A stretch of 50,992 bases of DNA from Symsagittifera roscoffensis (taxonomy: Eukaryota > Xenacoelomorpha > Acoela > Convolutidae), in the NCBI RefSeq assembly GCF_963678635.1, contig NW_026971705.1:64001-114992 (forward strand), written 5' to 3'. Shown here piece after piece: positions 21,661 to 31,878 of the stretch. Each line of letters opens with the position of its first letter. Within the stretch, counting starts at the first letter, position 1. The notes beneath the pieces were generated by a model that was given only the letters and a program-made list of their open reading frames with translations, searched no databases and was not told the DNA's origin. The position numbers were made by a program, and so were the translations under genes.

Positions 21661-24600
21661 ATGGCAGACCGATTCTGGAACTCCGTGCCCGCGGCTCTGA
21701 AGAAGCCCACTCTTGACGAGCTGTACAGACGCTTGAGGGACCTGGACTACACCCAGATAGACGAGAGAATGGCGGTGATGCTGAATGCGATCCTCCAGTT
21801 GGAGGACCAGGGTGAGTGCAGGGAGTCTGCGACGGAGGCTGTCTTGATGGTCGGCTACACCACCGAGGGCATATCAAATCGAGAACAGACCAGATGGTTA
21901 TCTTGGAAGGCGGATGGAGGAGTAAGGGGCTTTGACTTGGCAAGAAATCCTGGCCTGAGTAACAACACCGAACACGGCGCAGGAGAGTTCCCGCTACCGA
22001 CGAGACCAACAGCAAGATCCACAGGCCAGAGCTCGAGTAAGGTGCCGTCGATGTCGCGAGCGCAACAGACGTTCGAGGTATATCCGGATCTGGGGGTTCT
22101 AAAGAAAGAGCTCGAGAAGGCGCTGAAGGAAAGGAATAAAGCGAACCTCGATCGGGATCAGGCGAAGCTGGACAGGGAGAAGCTTCAGCTGGAGAGAGAC
22201 CAGGCAGTCGACGAGCGAGATCAGACGTTGAAATTACTTGAGATGCTAAGGGCTGAACATCAGCAGGAGCTAAGGGTGCGGGAGAACGTCGCGAATCGTG
22301 ATCAACTGAAGTCGGAGTTGGAAAGGATAGAACAGCGACAACGCGAGCTTGACGCACAGAAGGGAGCCAGGTCAAACGAACGGGTGGTGACCAGCTCGAG
22401 GCCAGAGTCGCGCATGGAGGTGGATGAAGCTCCCAGGGCTAGAGGACGGTTCAACCTTGACCGCGAGGCCAGAGAACACATGAGTGAAGGGTTGGAGGTC
22501 TGGATACCGAATGACGTGACGCCTTCCTTGCGCAACCTAGAGACACAACCTGTACGTCCTCTGATGGATGTGGTGTTACCAGGATATACCCCAACCTCGA
22601 CCTCGAGTGGCAGTCAGGTGAGCGGCGCCTCATCGCGCCTGAAGGAGCTAGGCGAGAAATTGCAGCAGCAGAGTCGTGAAAGATCGACAAGGCCAGAGCT
22701 TCCCCCAACTTGGAGGGAACAGCCGGTCAGGAATGTCGTGATCACAAGCTATAAGAAGAATACAGAAGGGAACTACCACAGGCACAATCGGCTGGACTGG
22801 AGTGCGGAACAGGGAGCCAGGAGGGACTGCTTCCATGACGCAGCCTGGGTGGAGTATCTAGCGCCACCTCGTGTGCCAGAGGGTGCAGTTCACCTAATTA
22901 TAGGGGATAGCCTGGTGCGGGTGTTGACCCAGATACGGTCACATTGGCAGACAGGAGTCTTGAGTTTCGCTGGAGCTGCCACGCCACAGATGTTGGCAAC
23001 CCTGGACATGCTAGGGATGACCAAAGTTTGCACAGTGACCCTGATGGTTGGGACCAACGACGTGTCAAGGGGAGAAGCGAGGAAAGTAACGAGGCTGTGC
23101 GACAAGATGAGCTGCCTTCTTGAGGAACTGAGGATCCAGATGGACCCCATCCTGCTGACGGTATGCACGGTCCCCTACAACATGATGTTTGATCAGCACG
23201 CCCTAGAGATGAACCAGAAGGTGCGGAGCCTGAACAAGGTGATCCGAGACATACACCGAAAGAGTGTGCTTCCTCTCAGGCTGTTGGACATAGCAGAACG
23301 TATGGAGAAAAAGGGATTCCCTGAAGACACCTCAAAAGATGGAATCCATTTCGATAGGCCAAGGGGAGCGGAGTGGCTGAACGACGTCTTCCAGGAACAC
23401 ATAAACACGCTAGAGGCGGACCTGCTGGAGACAGCCCAATTCACTTTAGGACCACCTCCCAACCCACCATTCCTTGCCTCGAGGGCCTTGGCTGGTCGTT
23501 TGGGAGCGAGAGTTGATACTAGAGACAGTTCAAGGAGCAATCAGACCCGATTGCAGAGTGCCACGCCAATGGAGTCGGAGGAGGTAGAGTCATCAACACC
23601 TCCGGGCTCGGCGATGTCCTCTGTGGTGGTGGCAGATGGCAGGAGAGAAAAGAAGTCTATGGAGACTGCCCGCTTGAGATATCCTGAGAAGGTGAAGGAA
23701 CTGGATCTAGAGAGTTTGGAATGCAGACGAGAGTTGGCGGAAACCCTGGGGATCGAACGAGTGTCGCACGAGGATTTGAATAGACATCATTGCGTAGACT
23801 GGTTGAAAGCTCACGAAGCGCACTTCTCGAGAGCGAAGTTAATGGAGACCACAGACCTGACTGGAATTCCCACAAAAGCGATCATGGGACCCATTAACTA
23901 CAGGCCTCTCAAGCTGTTGGGGAGTCCTGGACTTATAATAGAACCTCCCAAGCACCGAACTGGCATCGCCAGGATCAGGTTGGCAACCCCGGCGCAGTTA
24001 AAGGTGGTAGACAAGCTACTCAATCCGGGGGGAATGGAATTGCCTGATGCCGCTTACGAAGGTCCGAAGTTGGCAGAAGATCCCAGGTACGGGAAGCCCT
24101 GTGGTGGCACCCAACTGGCCAAAACTCTGGCAGTTTATGATAGAGCAGATCCAGCTGCTGCAAGAGTAGTCATTGTGGCGGGATCGGACTTCGAAGGAAC
24201 GTCTCCCAAGTTGTTCTGGCCGGAGACTCTGGTATACTCCTTGCCAGGAGCCGAATTGAACCAGATGTTGACTCTAGTGGTGGCAATAAAGTCGGAGATG
24301 CCCTGTGAACCTGAGCTGCTATTGTTTGCAGGAATGAATGATCACCTGCACGCGATGGGACTTCTTGAGCGACTGAAGGGCAAGGAGATTCCGACATCAA
24401 GGAAGATATGGGAGGCTATTCAGGCGTTATTTGCGGCAATGAATGAGGTACAAGAGAACGTAGCCTCGAGATTTGGGTCTAAGACGAAGGTGGTGTTTAC
24501 CACATCCCCACGATACGCAAATATGCCACCCGCCCTACAATTCGTGTACGCGGTCTTGATCCTGATAGCAGAAGGAAGTGAATGGCGGATTCTGATGGCA

Positions 24601-27600
24601 GCCCCCAATCGAGAGCTGGAGCCATCGAACTTGAGGCTTTACAAATCAGAATTGCCGGCGGCATGGGCTGACATATCTCATGCACTGAGGGGCTTTTACA
24701 GACTGGCCGACGTCCTGATTGTATTGGATGAGGTACTCTTGCTAGAGATATCGAACTTTGCTAGACAACTCAAGTTCAGCCCAGTCATCGGGGACGACCA
24801 CCCGGCGATAAACCAGTTGACGGCCAGCCTGTGGTTCCGGAGTATGGATGTGAAAGTCGCAAATTCCACCAGCAGGTCTAGAGGTCCCAGCAACGAGAGA
24901 AGAAATGTGGTCGAGACGGAGAAACAGTTAGAATCGATGAAATATCGCTTGACTCAAGAGAATGGCTGGTGGCCATTCCTGACACCAAGGCTGGAGAACG
25001 TCACGAATAAAACGAGGGAGGAAGCACCACTCCTCGTGAAACAAATCTGGAGTTTTCTAGAGAAGCAACTGGAGCTAGCTGAAACGAGAGACATGACGGT
25101 GGCTAGATTTGTCTCGGCCGCCAATGAAGTGACGATTGGAGGATTTTGGAGAGAGCACGCCAACGGCGAATTGAAGACTAGGAGAGATTACGAGATTCTC
25201 AAGTTCTTGAGTCCTTGCTGGGAGAAAGAATTCTTGGCAGGAGTGTTCGTCACCACGGCGACTATCTTCGGAGCCTTCGTACAGGAGATACTGGGCATGT
25301 CCATCAGCCTGCTCTTGGCCCTGTATTTGGTTTACCCCATATACTTGTTCAACATGGGCCCAGCATACATGTTTAGTCGAGGAGTGGAGACACTTCGAGT
25401 TGATGGGTATCTGGCACTAGTACTCTTGACCCATGGGGAATTGGTGTCGTTTCATCGGTTAATGGAATATGGAGAACCTCTGTCTATGGGGAGAGTCCTC
25501 ACGAGCATTGAAACCAGCTCCTACAAGTGTGCCGCAGGGTTGAAGACACTGCTGGTGCAATACCTCATGATGCAGAATCGATACATGACGGGTGAAGATG
25601 AGAACCCAACCTCGAGAGAAGAATGGGAGAAGGCGAACAGAGGGATGCCTCTGTTGACAGACCTGTGCCTGGCAATGAGGTCGGACCCAATGGGGATAAT
25701 CCGGGGTCTAGAGGAGGTGGTGACCTGCATCTATGGTCCAGCAGTGACGTACGCGTTTCCAGATCCCCTGGTGATAACGTATCGTCACTCGGTGACGCAC
25801 TTGAGTCTCATCAGCATACTGGATGGTACAGCGCTGAATTGGTGTCAGCAAGAGGTGCTCAGGGCGCGTATGAGCAACACGGTACTCTTCGGAAAAGTGA
25901 AAGATGCCGAGATGATGGTGTGCAACTTCAGGGGACAAATGCAATGTAGAATGGGAGGCAAGCGAGAGGGCCCCATTGAAATGTATCCAAAGTTTTGGAA
26001 CCTAAACCCATTGACGGCCGACGGACGAGAAGTCTTGAGAATCCCCGCCTGGAAGGAGTGCTTTGCACTAGTCAAGAGGGAGCTGGAGGCCATAATGGAG
26101 AAAGAAATCCTACCAGTCACCATGCCTGAGTTCCCGACAGTCAGGAGGATGACCTTGGGAATGAATAGTCCCTTGGTGGTTCCCTCCATAATGGCGAAGA
26201 TGATGACGGAGGAAACGCAGAGGCATTTCACGGATGGCTGGGATCCCCTGTTCATCGGCTACACGGCGGCAGTCTACTTCCACACCAGCGAGATGAAGGT
26301 AAATTCGTGGATGACGCAAGCGAAAAAGAGTAGAGGTTCGCAGCCCCCTGGATATGAAGTGCGGAAAGTCTTGAGGACTCTTGAGAAGGAAGGACTTGAG
26401 AATATGCTACCCATATGGGATGATGGCAGGATGATCGTGATGGAGGGGCACGTCGCATTGGTGGACGAAATGAAATTTGCCACGAGAAAATACAAGGCAC
26501 CCTATGGCTTGGAACAAATAGAAGTGACGCAGGAGGGAACAGAACTAGATGCAGCAGGTCAACTGCATGTAGCCCTGACGGAATATAAAAAGCTGGATCC
26601 TACGACACCGTCACCACTGTCTGTAGACACGCCTGGAGACAAGAGGAGTGGACCCGTTGAGGATCGATTCAAAAGAATTCTCGAGAGAAGAAGAAATGAA
26701 TCAGAGGAAGAGAGTATGGATGAAACTCTCAGTGAAGCTGGAGAAGACATGGAGGTGGGGAATACGCCTGAACCAGGGCCATCAGGGGAGGAACTCACCA
26801 CTCAAGAGCTGTTGAAAGACTTGAGCGAAGAGAATTGGGCAGATACTGCCACCCCACCTCTGAACCCGTCCCCGCGGAAGAACCTAGAGTTGCCATTGGC
26901 AGGTGAGACCTTCAATATGGGGATGTTACTCTTGAGCTCGGAGGAAAGGGAGAAGAACACGTTCGAAGGGAACAGGGACATATTCTTGGGATCTCTCGAG
27001 GATGACGCTTGGCAGGAATTCCTGGAGGAATTCAATCGAGAAGTGGGCAGCGAGACGACGCTGGACAAGTTCAAGAAGGAACTGTGGGACGCAGTAGTGA
27101 GATTCGGGGAACCGCTCCTGATAGGAACGGGCCTGGATGAGAAAGCAAGAAAAGAGCTGCTGAACAAGCTAGTGGAGCTGAGGAACGCACGATCGAAGAC
27201 TAGAAAAGAGAAATGTGAAGACAGCTCTACTCTGAAACAAAAAACTGTGGATAAAATGGTTGATGATATAAAAAGGGATAAGGTTGGGACTAGTAATATG
27301 ATTAAAAGTACTAATATCCTTAAGGCTCGAGCAGGGGGGAGGCAAGAGATGGAAGGAGTGGATGGAGAGGTCGAATCAATGATGATAGCCACAACACCCT
27401 CGAGCAGAGATGTGAAGACTCGCAAGAGGAAGAGAGAAGTGGAAGGATGGGTTAGTCCTTCAGTGGATGCTGTTTCGGAAGGAAACTTGAGAGAGACGGC
27501 GCCCATCGTTTTGGCTCGATGCAAGACGGCGGCATACAAGAACAGCTCGGAGCTCAGGAAACCACTTGAAGTAGAAAAGGAAATAGAGGTTTCCGCCAGT

Positions 27601-30540
27601 TCGACGTCAGAAGAAGACTTCAAGCCTCAGAAGATAAACGTGAAGAGAGGTTCAACGAACGGACAGGTAGGGGAAGTGGAGATCGGCAAAGAATGGATCT
27701 CGAAGGCACATCAGGACATGGGCAAACAAGTGACGAGTGATCCATTGGAGAGGAACAAGACGAGGAACACTTCCCGGACGTGGTGGGTGGCCCTCGAAAC
27801 ATTGAAGGAAATGGAGGACTGCTTGAAGAAGTTGGACAGTGGAATAGCTCGCAAGCGACGCAATTGGGCCACCCAGCAAAAAGCCGAGGTTAATAAGATA
27901 GAGATGGCAAATCATCTGAAGAGGTCCTGGCAGAGTTTGTTGAAGGATCATTTTGAAGAGGCGATGAGGACATCCTCATCAGCACCGCCACTAATGGCGA
28001 ATCCCTTCGTTAGAACTGCGGGACAATTAATGTTCACCTGGAGTCTGGTGGGAATAGAGTTGGAGACATTGACCTCGTATGACAGGCTGAAGTTGGGAAG
28101 CAAGAAGCTAGAGGTGTATCAGGCACTGATGCAACACGTGGCCAGGGACAATTCAGGCTTGAGCCTGGCTAGAAGAAAAGATGCCACATGTTTCTTGAGA
28201 TGGATAATGTCAATGATGTCTGATAGCACCATCCTGGCATGCCACCAGAGAGCAAGTGGAAGTAAAACCATGGAGAAAAGAGTCTCAACGATCATCTTGA
28301 ACGTATATCAGAGTACAGGAATAGAGAAAGAAGATGGTTCCAGACTATCCTTAGAGAACCATCGAAAGCTGGACGAGGTACGGAGGTTCTCTAATAAGAA
28401 GTTCGAGGAAGAACATGATGTTCACCGTAACCTGGCCTCGTCAGAACAGTACTCGAGACTCAGTGAGAAGGGGGAATACCAATATGTGTCTGGAGTGATG
28501 GGAATAGCCTACAATCCCTTCTTAGACTCGGAAGCTGGAGGAGCCCACAGAAACCATGAGGTAGCGGAGCTACTGAAGTTTTGGACAGAAAGAATAATGG
28601 AAATAGACGCGGTGGAAAAAGAGGGGCCGAGCCTGGGCCTGATTCTTGAGAAAACACCAGAGGTGATAAGCATACCGCGCTCAAACAAGAGAGTTGAAGT
28701 GAACATGGGCGGTGGAAATGGCTTGTTAACCACGAACTTGGGAGTGATATGGAAGCTACTAAGACCCTCCTGGTGTCCACATCCCCATGCGAGTCTAATC
28801 GAGGAAACCACCGAGCGAGTGAGGTTAGCACCAACGGAAGATGAAGATCTGGCGAAGTTGAGTGTGCTACATAAGCTAATCACGCCCCAGATGCAAGAGC
28901 CAAGCGAAAGGACGAGCGACCCCGGGTCAGCAAAGAAATTGGAGCCGGGTAGCTGTCTGGATTCGACGTGTGGGAACGGAGAGCACATCTGCGATGGACG
29001 GTCATGCGTCAGAATACTGTCGTTTCAAAAAGAAGACCTGGTCACTTGGTTTGAAGACATCACAGAAAGGGAGAAAAGTGAAGTGCAAATAATAGCGGAA
29101 TGTTACGCGAGAACCACGGTGAATATAGCGACAGCTCTCGGATTCTTCTCGAGAATGTGTGGTCTGCAGGCACTGGAGAGACTGGAATCTGAACATCATT
29201 TAGTGACGGCGTTGTGCGTAGAATCATGGCCCGGGGTGTTGCAGGTGACTCAAAAACACATCCGGAGCTGGAAGGTTGGTCTTGAGGCGGAAATGGGATT
29301 TCCCATGAGCGAAGCTTATGGCTTGCCATTGAACGCGAAATCGCTGATAGGGTCAATGATGGCCAACTTGTGCGGAAGTCACTACCCGCTACACATGGCG
29401 ATGGTGGAAGTGTCCAGCCAGAGAATACTGGTGGACAAGGCCTTCTCAGTGCCCAAGTGCGTGAGGTTGGCTCGGATGTCGCATCACTCGCACAAGTTGT
29501 TGAGAAAAATCAAAGGGACAGTACCAAAAGAATTGAGAGATGTTTTAAGCGAAATCTGGGGAGAAGATCTTCTGAAGTTGGAAAGAGAAAACACAAGCGA
29601 TCACGAGAGACAAAACGTGATCGGAAAACCTGTGGGAAGTACTCCGAACCTGGAAGATAACGACACGATGCACGAGAAAATGATGGAGCTTGAGCCTCTC
29701 TTGGAAGCCTCAGGGGAGCGTAATCTCAGGAGCATTGAGATCTCTCATGGGGAATGCCCATGTCACTGTTTGGCACAAACGGTGTGGTATCCAGATCACA
29801 AGAACCTTTGCCTGGTGTGGGATGTGGAAGAGATTCGGTCGATCGGACTACCGGATCACCGGCAGAAGGTGACGCTCTTAGTAGTGAGTACGATGTTAGC
29901 TCTGAGATGGATAGAAGAGAATATAACGAAGTATCGGGAGGCGACGACGCCAACGGCTGAGTCAATATACGCGATAGACTACAGCAGGAGACTCGAGTTG
30001 TTTGAGACTGCGTGCAAAGTATTCGCCATACCGACGGAAGTCAGGCACGTATGGAGTCGATTGAGGTACTTTCCATGGTTTCGGGCGACACTGACGTCTT
30101 GTCTGTACATGACAACGAAAGATCACATGAGAAAACATCAAAAAGAGTATCGACAGTTCCAGGCCGAGATTGGGCCGGAAGCTTTCAAGAGATCCCTGCT
30201 AACCCATCGTAATGCGATCACGACAGGATGGAAAAGAGTGGGTAAGATGTCTAGAGACAATAACAAAGCGAGGGAGTCGATACTAGAGGAAGACCTGGCG
30301 AAGAACGTGAGCTTGAGACTGCACAACTCCTTTTGCTTGAACCGAGAAGCTAGGGTGAAGGCACTACCCAACCAAGCAAAGAGGTTGCAGGAGCAGAGAG
30401 AATGGATGCGATCCTATGAACAGCTGAAGGCTTGGGAGGAGATTGTGATTAGTTCCGATGATGAAGAGGAACTGTTGAGACAGTTTGCCGCATCTAGCAC
30501 TTCAGGATGCAGTACCTCCAAGGCGAAGAGTACGAGATGA
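21661..30540 (+). CDS. ORF3: 2959-aa protein with one SGNH hydrolase domain, one degenerate SGNH-like domain and a C-terminal SUMO-interaction-like motif
   Basis: This uninterrupted ORF sits in the env position. The N-terminal 140 residues are unidentified, followed by a long charged coiled coil (about 150-237). The first SGNH/GDSL domain is at about 410-585: GDSLVR with the nucleophile Ser417, GTND with Asn466, and DGIHFD with Asp560 and His563, so every catalytic residue is present. A second, degenerate SGNH-like fold is at about 835-1055: GSDFEG at 841, GMNDH at 891 and DDHP at 1045. A strongly hydrophobic stretch (1194-1238) could cross a membrane. A long acidic, Ser/Glu-rich linker (about 1650-2050) includes a basic RKRKRE cluster. 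Two Cys/His-rich clusters (about 2430-2450 and 2697-2725) may bind zinc. The end has IVISSDDEEE (from about 2928), typical of SUMO-interaction motifs. SGNH esterase domains are known in ORF1 of some LINEs. Their role here is unknown. Confidence 0.85.
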   Translation: MADRFWNSVPAALKKPTLDELYRRLRDLDYTQIDERMAVMLNAILQLEDQGECRESATEAVLMVGYTTEGISNREQTRWLSWKADGGVRGFDLARNPGLSNNTEHGAGEFPLPTRPTARSTGQSSSKVPSMSRAQQTFEVYPDLGVLKKELEKALKERNKANLDRDQAKLDREKLQLERDQAVDERDQTLKLLEMLRAEHQQELRVRENVANRDQLKSELERIEQRQRELDAQKGARSNERVVTSSRPESRMEVDEAPRARGRFNLDREAREHMSEGLEVWIPNDVTPSLRNLETQPVRPLMDVVLPGYTPTSTSSGSQVSGASSRLKELGEKLQQQSRERSTRPELPPTWREQPVRNVVITSYKKNTEGNYHRHNRLDWSAEQGARRDCFHDAAWVEYLAPPRVPEGAVHLIIGDSLVRVLTQIRSHWQTGVLSFAGAATPQMLATLDMLGMTKVCTVTLMVGTNDVSRGEARKVTRLCDKMSCLLEELRIQMDPILLTVCTVPYNMMFDQHALEMNQKVRSLNKVIRDIHRKSVLPLRLLDIAERMEKKGFPEDTSKDGIHFDRPRGAEWLNDVFQEHINTLEADLLETAQFTLGPPPNPPFLASRALAGRLGARVDTRDSSRSNQTRLQSATPMESEEVESSTPPGSAMSSVVVADGRREKKSMETARLRYPEKVKELDLESLECRRELAETLGIERVSHEDLNRHHCVDWLKAHEAHFSRAKLMETTDLTGIPTKAIMGPINYRPLKLLGSPGLIIEPPKHRTGIARIRLATPAQLKVVDKLLNPGGMELPDAAYEGPKLAEDPRYGKPCGGTQLAKTLAVYDRADPAAARVVIVAGSDFEGTSPKLFWPETLVYSLPGAELNQMLTLVVAIKSEMPCEPELLLFAGMNDHLHAMGLLERLKGKEIPTSRKIWEAIQALFAAMNEVQENVASRFGSKTKVVFTTSPRYANMPPALQFVYAVLILIAEGSEWRILMAAPNRELEPSNLRLYKSELPAAWADISHALRGFYRLADVLIVLDEVLLLEISNFARQLKFSPVIGDDHPAINQLTASLWFRSMDVKVANSTSRSRGPSNERRNVVETEKQLESMKYRLTQENGWWPFLTPRLENVTNKTREEAPLLVKQIWSFLEKQLELAETRDMTVARFVSAANEVTIGGFWREHANGELKTRRDYEILKFLSPCWEKEFLAGVFVTTATIFGAFVQEILGMSISLLLALYLVYPIYLFNMGPAYMFSRGVETLRVDGYLALVLLTHGELVSFHRLMEYGEPLSMGRVLTSIETSSYKCAAGLKTLLVQYLMMQNRYMTGEDENPTSREEWEKANRGMPLLTDLCLAMRSDPMGIIRGLEEVVTCIYGPAVTYAFPDPLVITYRHSVTHLSLISILDGTALNWCQQEVLRARMSNTVLFGKVKDAEMMVCNFRGQMQCRMGGKREGPIEMYPKFWNLNPLTADGREVLRIPAWKECFALVKRELEAIMEKEILPVTMPEFPTVRRMTLGMNSPLVVPSIMAKMMTEETQRHFTDGWDPLFIGYTAAVYFHTSEMKVNSWMTQAKKSRGSQPPGYEVRKVLRTLEKEGLENMLPIWDDGRMIVMEGHVALVDEMKFATRKYKAPYGLEQIEVTQEGTELDAAGQLHVALTEYKKLDPTTPSPLSVDTPGDKRSGPVEDRFKRILERRRNESEEESMDETLSEAGEDMEVGNTPEPGPSGEELTTQELLKDLSEENWADTATPPLNPSPRKNLELPLAGETFNMGMLLLSSEEREKNTFEGNRDIFLGSLEDDAWQEFLEEFNREVGSETTLDKFKKELWDAVVRFGEPLLIGTGLDEKARKELLNKLVELRNARSKTRKEKCEDSSTLKQKTVDKMVDDIKRDKVGTSNMIKSTNILKARAGGRQEMEGVDGEVESMMIATTPSSRDVKTRKRKREVEGWVSPSVDAVSEGNLRETAPIVLARCKTAAYKNSSELRKPLEVEKEIEVSASSTSEEDFKPQKINVKRGSTNGQVGEVEIGKEWISKAHQDMGKQVTSDPLERNKTRNTSRTWWVALETLKEMEDCLKKLDSGIARKRRNWATQQKAEVNKIEMANHLKRSWQSLLKDHFEEAMRTSSSAPPLMANPFVRTAGQLMFTWSLVGIELETLTSYDRLKLGSKKLEVYQALMQHVARDNSGLSLARRKDATCFLRWIMSMMSDSTILACHQRASGSKTMEKRVSTIILNVYQSTGIEKEDGSRLSLENHRKLDEVRRFSNKKFEEEHDVHRNLASSEQYSRLSEKGEYQYVSGVMGIAYNPFLDSEAGGAHRNHEVAELLKFWTERIMEIDAVEKEGPSLGLILEKTPEVISIPRSNKRVEVNMGGGNGLLTTNLGVIWKLLRPSWCPHPHASLIEETTERVRLAPTEDEDLAKLSVLHKLITPQMQEPSERTSDPGSAKKLEPGSCLDSTCGNGEHICDGRSCVRILSFQKEDLVTWFEDITEREKSEVQIIAECYARTTVNIATALGFFSRMCGLQALERLESEHHLVTALCVESWPGVLQVTQKHIRSWKVGLEAEMGFPMSEAYGLPLNAKSLIGSMMANLCGSHYPLHMAMVEVSSQRILVDKAFSVPKCVRLARMSHHSHKLLRKIKGTVPKELRDVLSEIWGEDLLKLERENTSDHERQNVIGKPVGSTPNLEDNDTMHEKMMELEPLLEASGERNLRSIEISHGECPCHCLAQTVWYPDHKNLCLVWDVEEIRSIGLPDHRQKVTLLVVSTMLALRWIEENITKYREATTPTAESIYAIDYSRRLELFETACKVFAIPTEVRHVWSRLRYFPWFRATLTSCLYMTTKDHMRKHQKEYRQFQAEIGPEAFKRSLLTHRNAITTGWKRVGKMSRDNNKARESILEEDLAKNVSLRLHNSFCLNREARVKALPNQAKRLQEQREWMRSYEQLKAWEEIVISSDDEEELLRQFAASSTSGCSTSKAKSTR
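27215..27345 (+). other. AT-rich conserved patch inside ORF3
   Basis: Within a GC-balanced ORF this stretch is clearly A/T-rich (GATATAAAAAGGGATAAGG and following). From about 27266 to 27326 it is identical to element A (4750-4810), while the surrounding DNA differs every 15-25 bases. The codon choice changes sharply at both edges. It could hold an RNA or DNA signal such as a central purine tract or internal promoter. Confidence 0.45.
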
Positions 30541-30970
30541 ATGGGCAAATCGGCTGGATCTTGAGTCTTGAGAGGGAAGGGGGGCTTGAGCGTGGATCCG
30601 AGTGAAACTTGGATTCACGAAAAAGAAATTTTAACAAAGCAAATATTGTTACTAATATACTATATTTATTATATAAATCGAAATGCTGCATGACAATTTC
30701 CTGATTGAATAGGACAAAAGAGATTTTAAAATGATTGGCTTGAAAAGCGAGAATTCAAGGGTGCAGGTGTATGCAGATTTTGGTTGCTGTTTAGCAATAG
30801 TGTGAAAATTTTAAATGGCTGTGAATTTTGGGGTGTAGATAAGCTTAAATCTGCTGCAAACTTCTGTAAATGACCACTGGCACTGTATCTTGAGCAACAC
30901 TCGGTTTTTCTGGGACTCACTGGCAGAAGACAGCGCGCGATGAGGACATCGATCTCGAGTCCGGGGAGTA
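30541..30970 (+). other. 3' untranslated region and weak polypurine tract of element B
   Basis: The region has no ORF of note. A purine run (GAGAGGGAAGGGGGG) lies at 30568-30584. Directly before the 3' LTR the sequence is CCGGGGAGTA, where GGGGAG (30963-30968) is the best but weak polypurine-tract candidate for plus-strand priming. An AT-rich segment lies near 30630-30680. Confidence 0.5.
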
Positions 30971-31878
30971 TGTGCCAGTCGGTCATATTTGGAAGTTTGA
31001 CCTTGAGAGGAGCAAAAAACACTTGATTTTGGAGTGAAATTTAATTTTTCAAAATTTCGAATGGAACCTGTCATGCACGATTTTCTCGCGAGAACTGAAA
31101 AAGAAGTTAGAACAATTTCAGAACAATTGAGTCGCACACGCGGGAAAGTTGTAAGAAAAAGCAGTAGGAAATTGCTATTCGCAATTTCCATCACTATAAT
31201 AATCGAGAGTAGAGCTGTCCCATCTGTGACAGAGACGAGAGCATTCCCTCGAATTGGATTATAGCGACTGGAGTATTATTCGGAACTGGACTAGAGTGAA
31301 CCTTCGGTGGAAAGGTGGACAGCTTGAGTGTCCTAATGGTTCACAAGAAAACTATTGTCTAGAGTATAAACTCGTTCTCATTGTTAAAACTATAAAACAT
31401 TAGACTCATTTAGTTACGTTATTTAATTCTTGAGTTAACTACCGACTGGATTATTTCCCACTTCTTGAGCGTGCTACTATGTGAGTACAAATTTAAATTC
31501 TAGAGTGTGTTTTATGATTGTTATGTTGAGTTAAGGCGAGTTTTAGGTTGATCCATCTGAAATGGATCAAATTTCCACTGTCTAATAAAAAAGTAACTTA
31601 ACGGATTGTTCCAACCCGGTTTTTAACGGCGTTCACGTGTTTTGGGTATCTAGAGACCTAAGTATGGGGACGTTTCTAATTCTAGAGTGGGGGGATATTT
31701 TAGTAGTAGCCTTTAAGCTGTAACGGGTCGTAGTCTCATGTCACAAACGAACCGAACTGGCTCCGACCGTTCTTGAGGTAGAAAAACACAAGAGATAGTG
31801 TCCCTGACCCTTGAGCCAGTGGTTATAGGGCCTATTTTTCTTAAGCCTCATGTGTGACTGCAGTAGACGAATGTTACA
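30971..31878 (+). repeat. 3' LTR of element B
   Basis: The 908-bp repeat is nearly identical to 8313-9220. TATAAAA is at 31391-31397, the hairpin at 31548-31570 and AATAAA at 31584-31589. It is followed directly by the tail of element A's LTR. Confidence 0.95.

Larger units (their letters stand above)
8313..31878 (+). mobile_element. Element B: complete giant Ty3/Gypsy-type LTR retrotransposon (about 23.6 kb)
   Basis: The element is bounded by two 908-bp direct repeats that start TGTGCC and end TTACA. The order is 5' LTR, PBS candidate, long leader with tandem repeats, gag-pol (protease, RT, RNase H, integrase), macro-domain-like ORF, giant ORF3, short 3' region and 3' LTR. RT before RNase H before integrase is the Ty3/Gypsy order. 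At 23.6 kb it is two to four times longer than usual Ty3/Gypsy elements, mostly because of the 8.9-kb ORF3. The three LTR differences indicate a recent insertion. It sits inside the 3' LTR of element A. The target duplication is unclear because the site is a run of T. The gag frame is broken by a perfect 647-bp tandem duplication, so this copy may be non-autonomous unless that is an assembly error. Confidence 0.93.
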
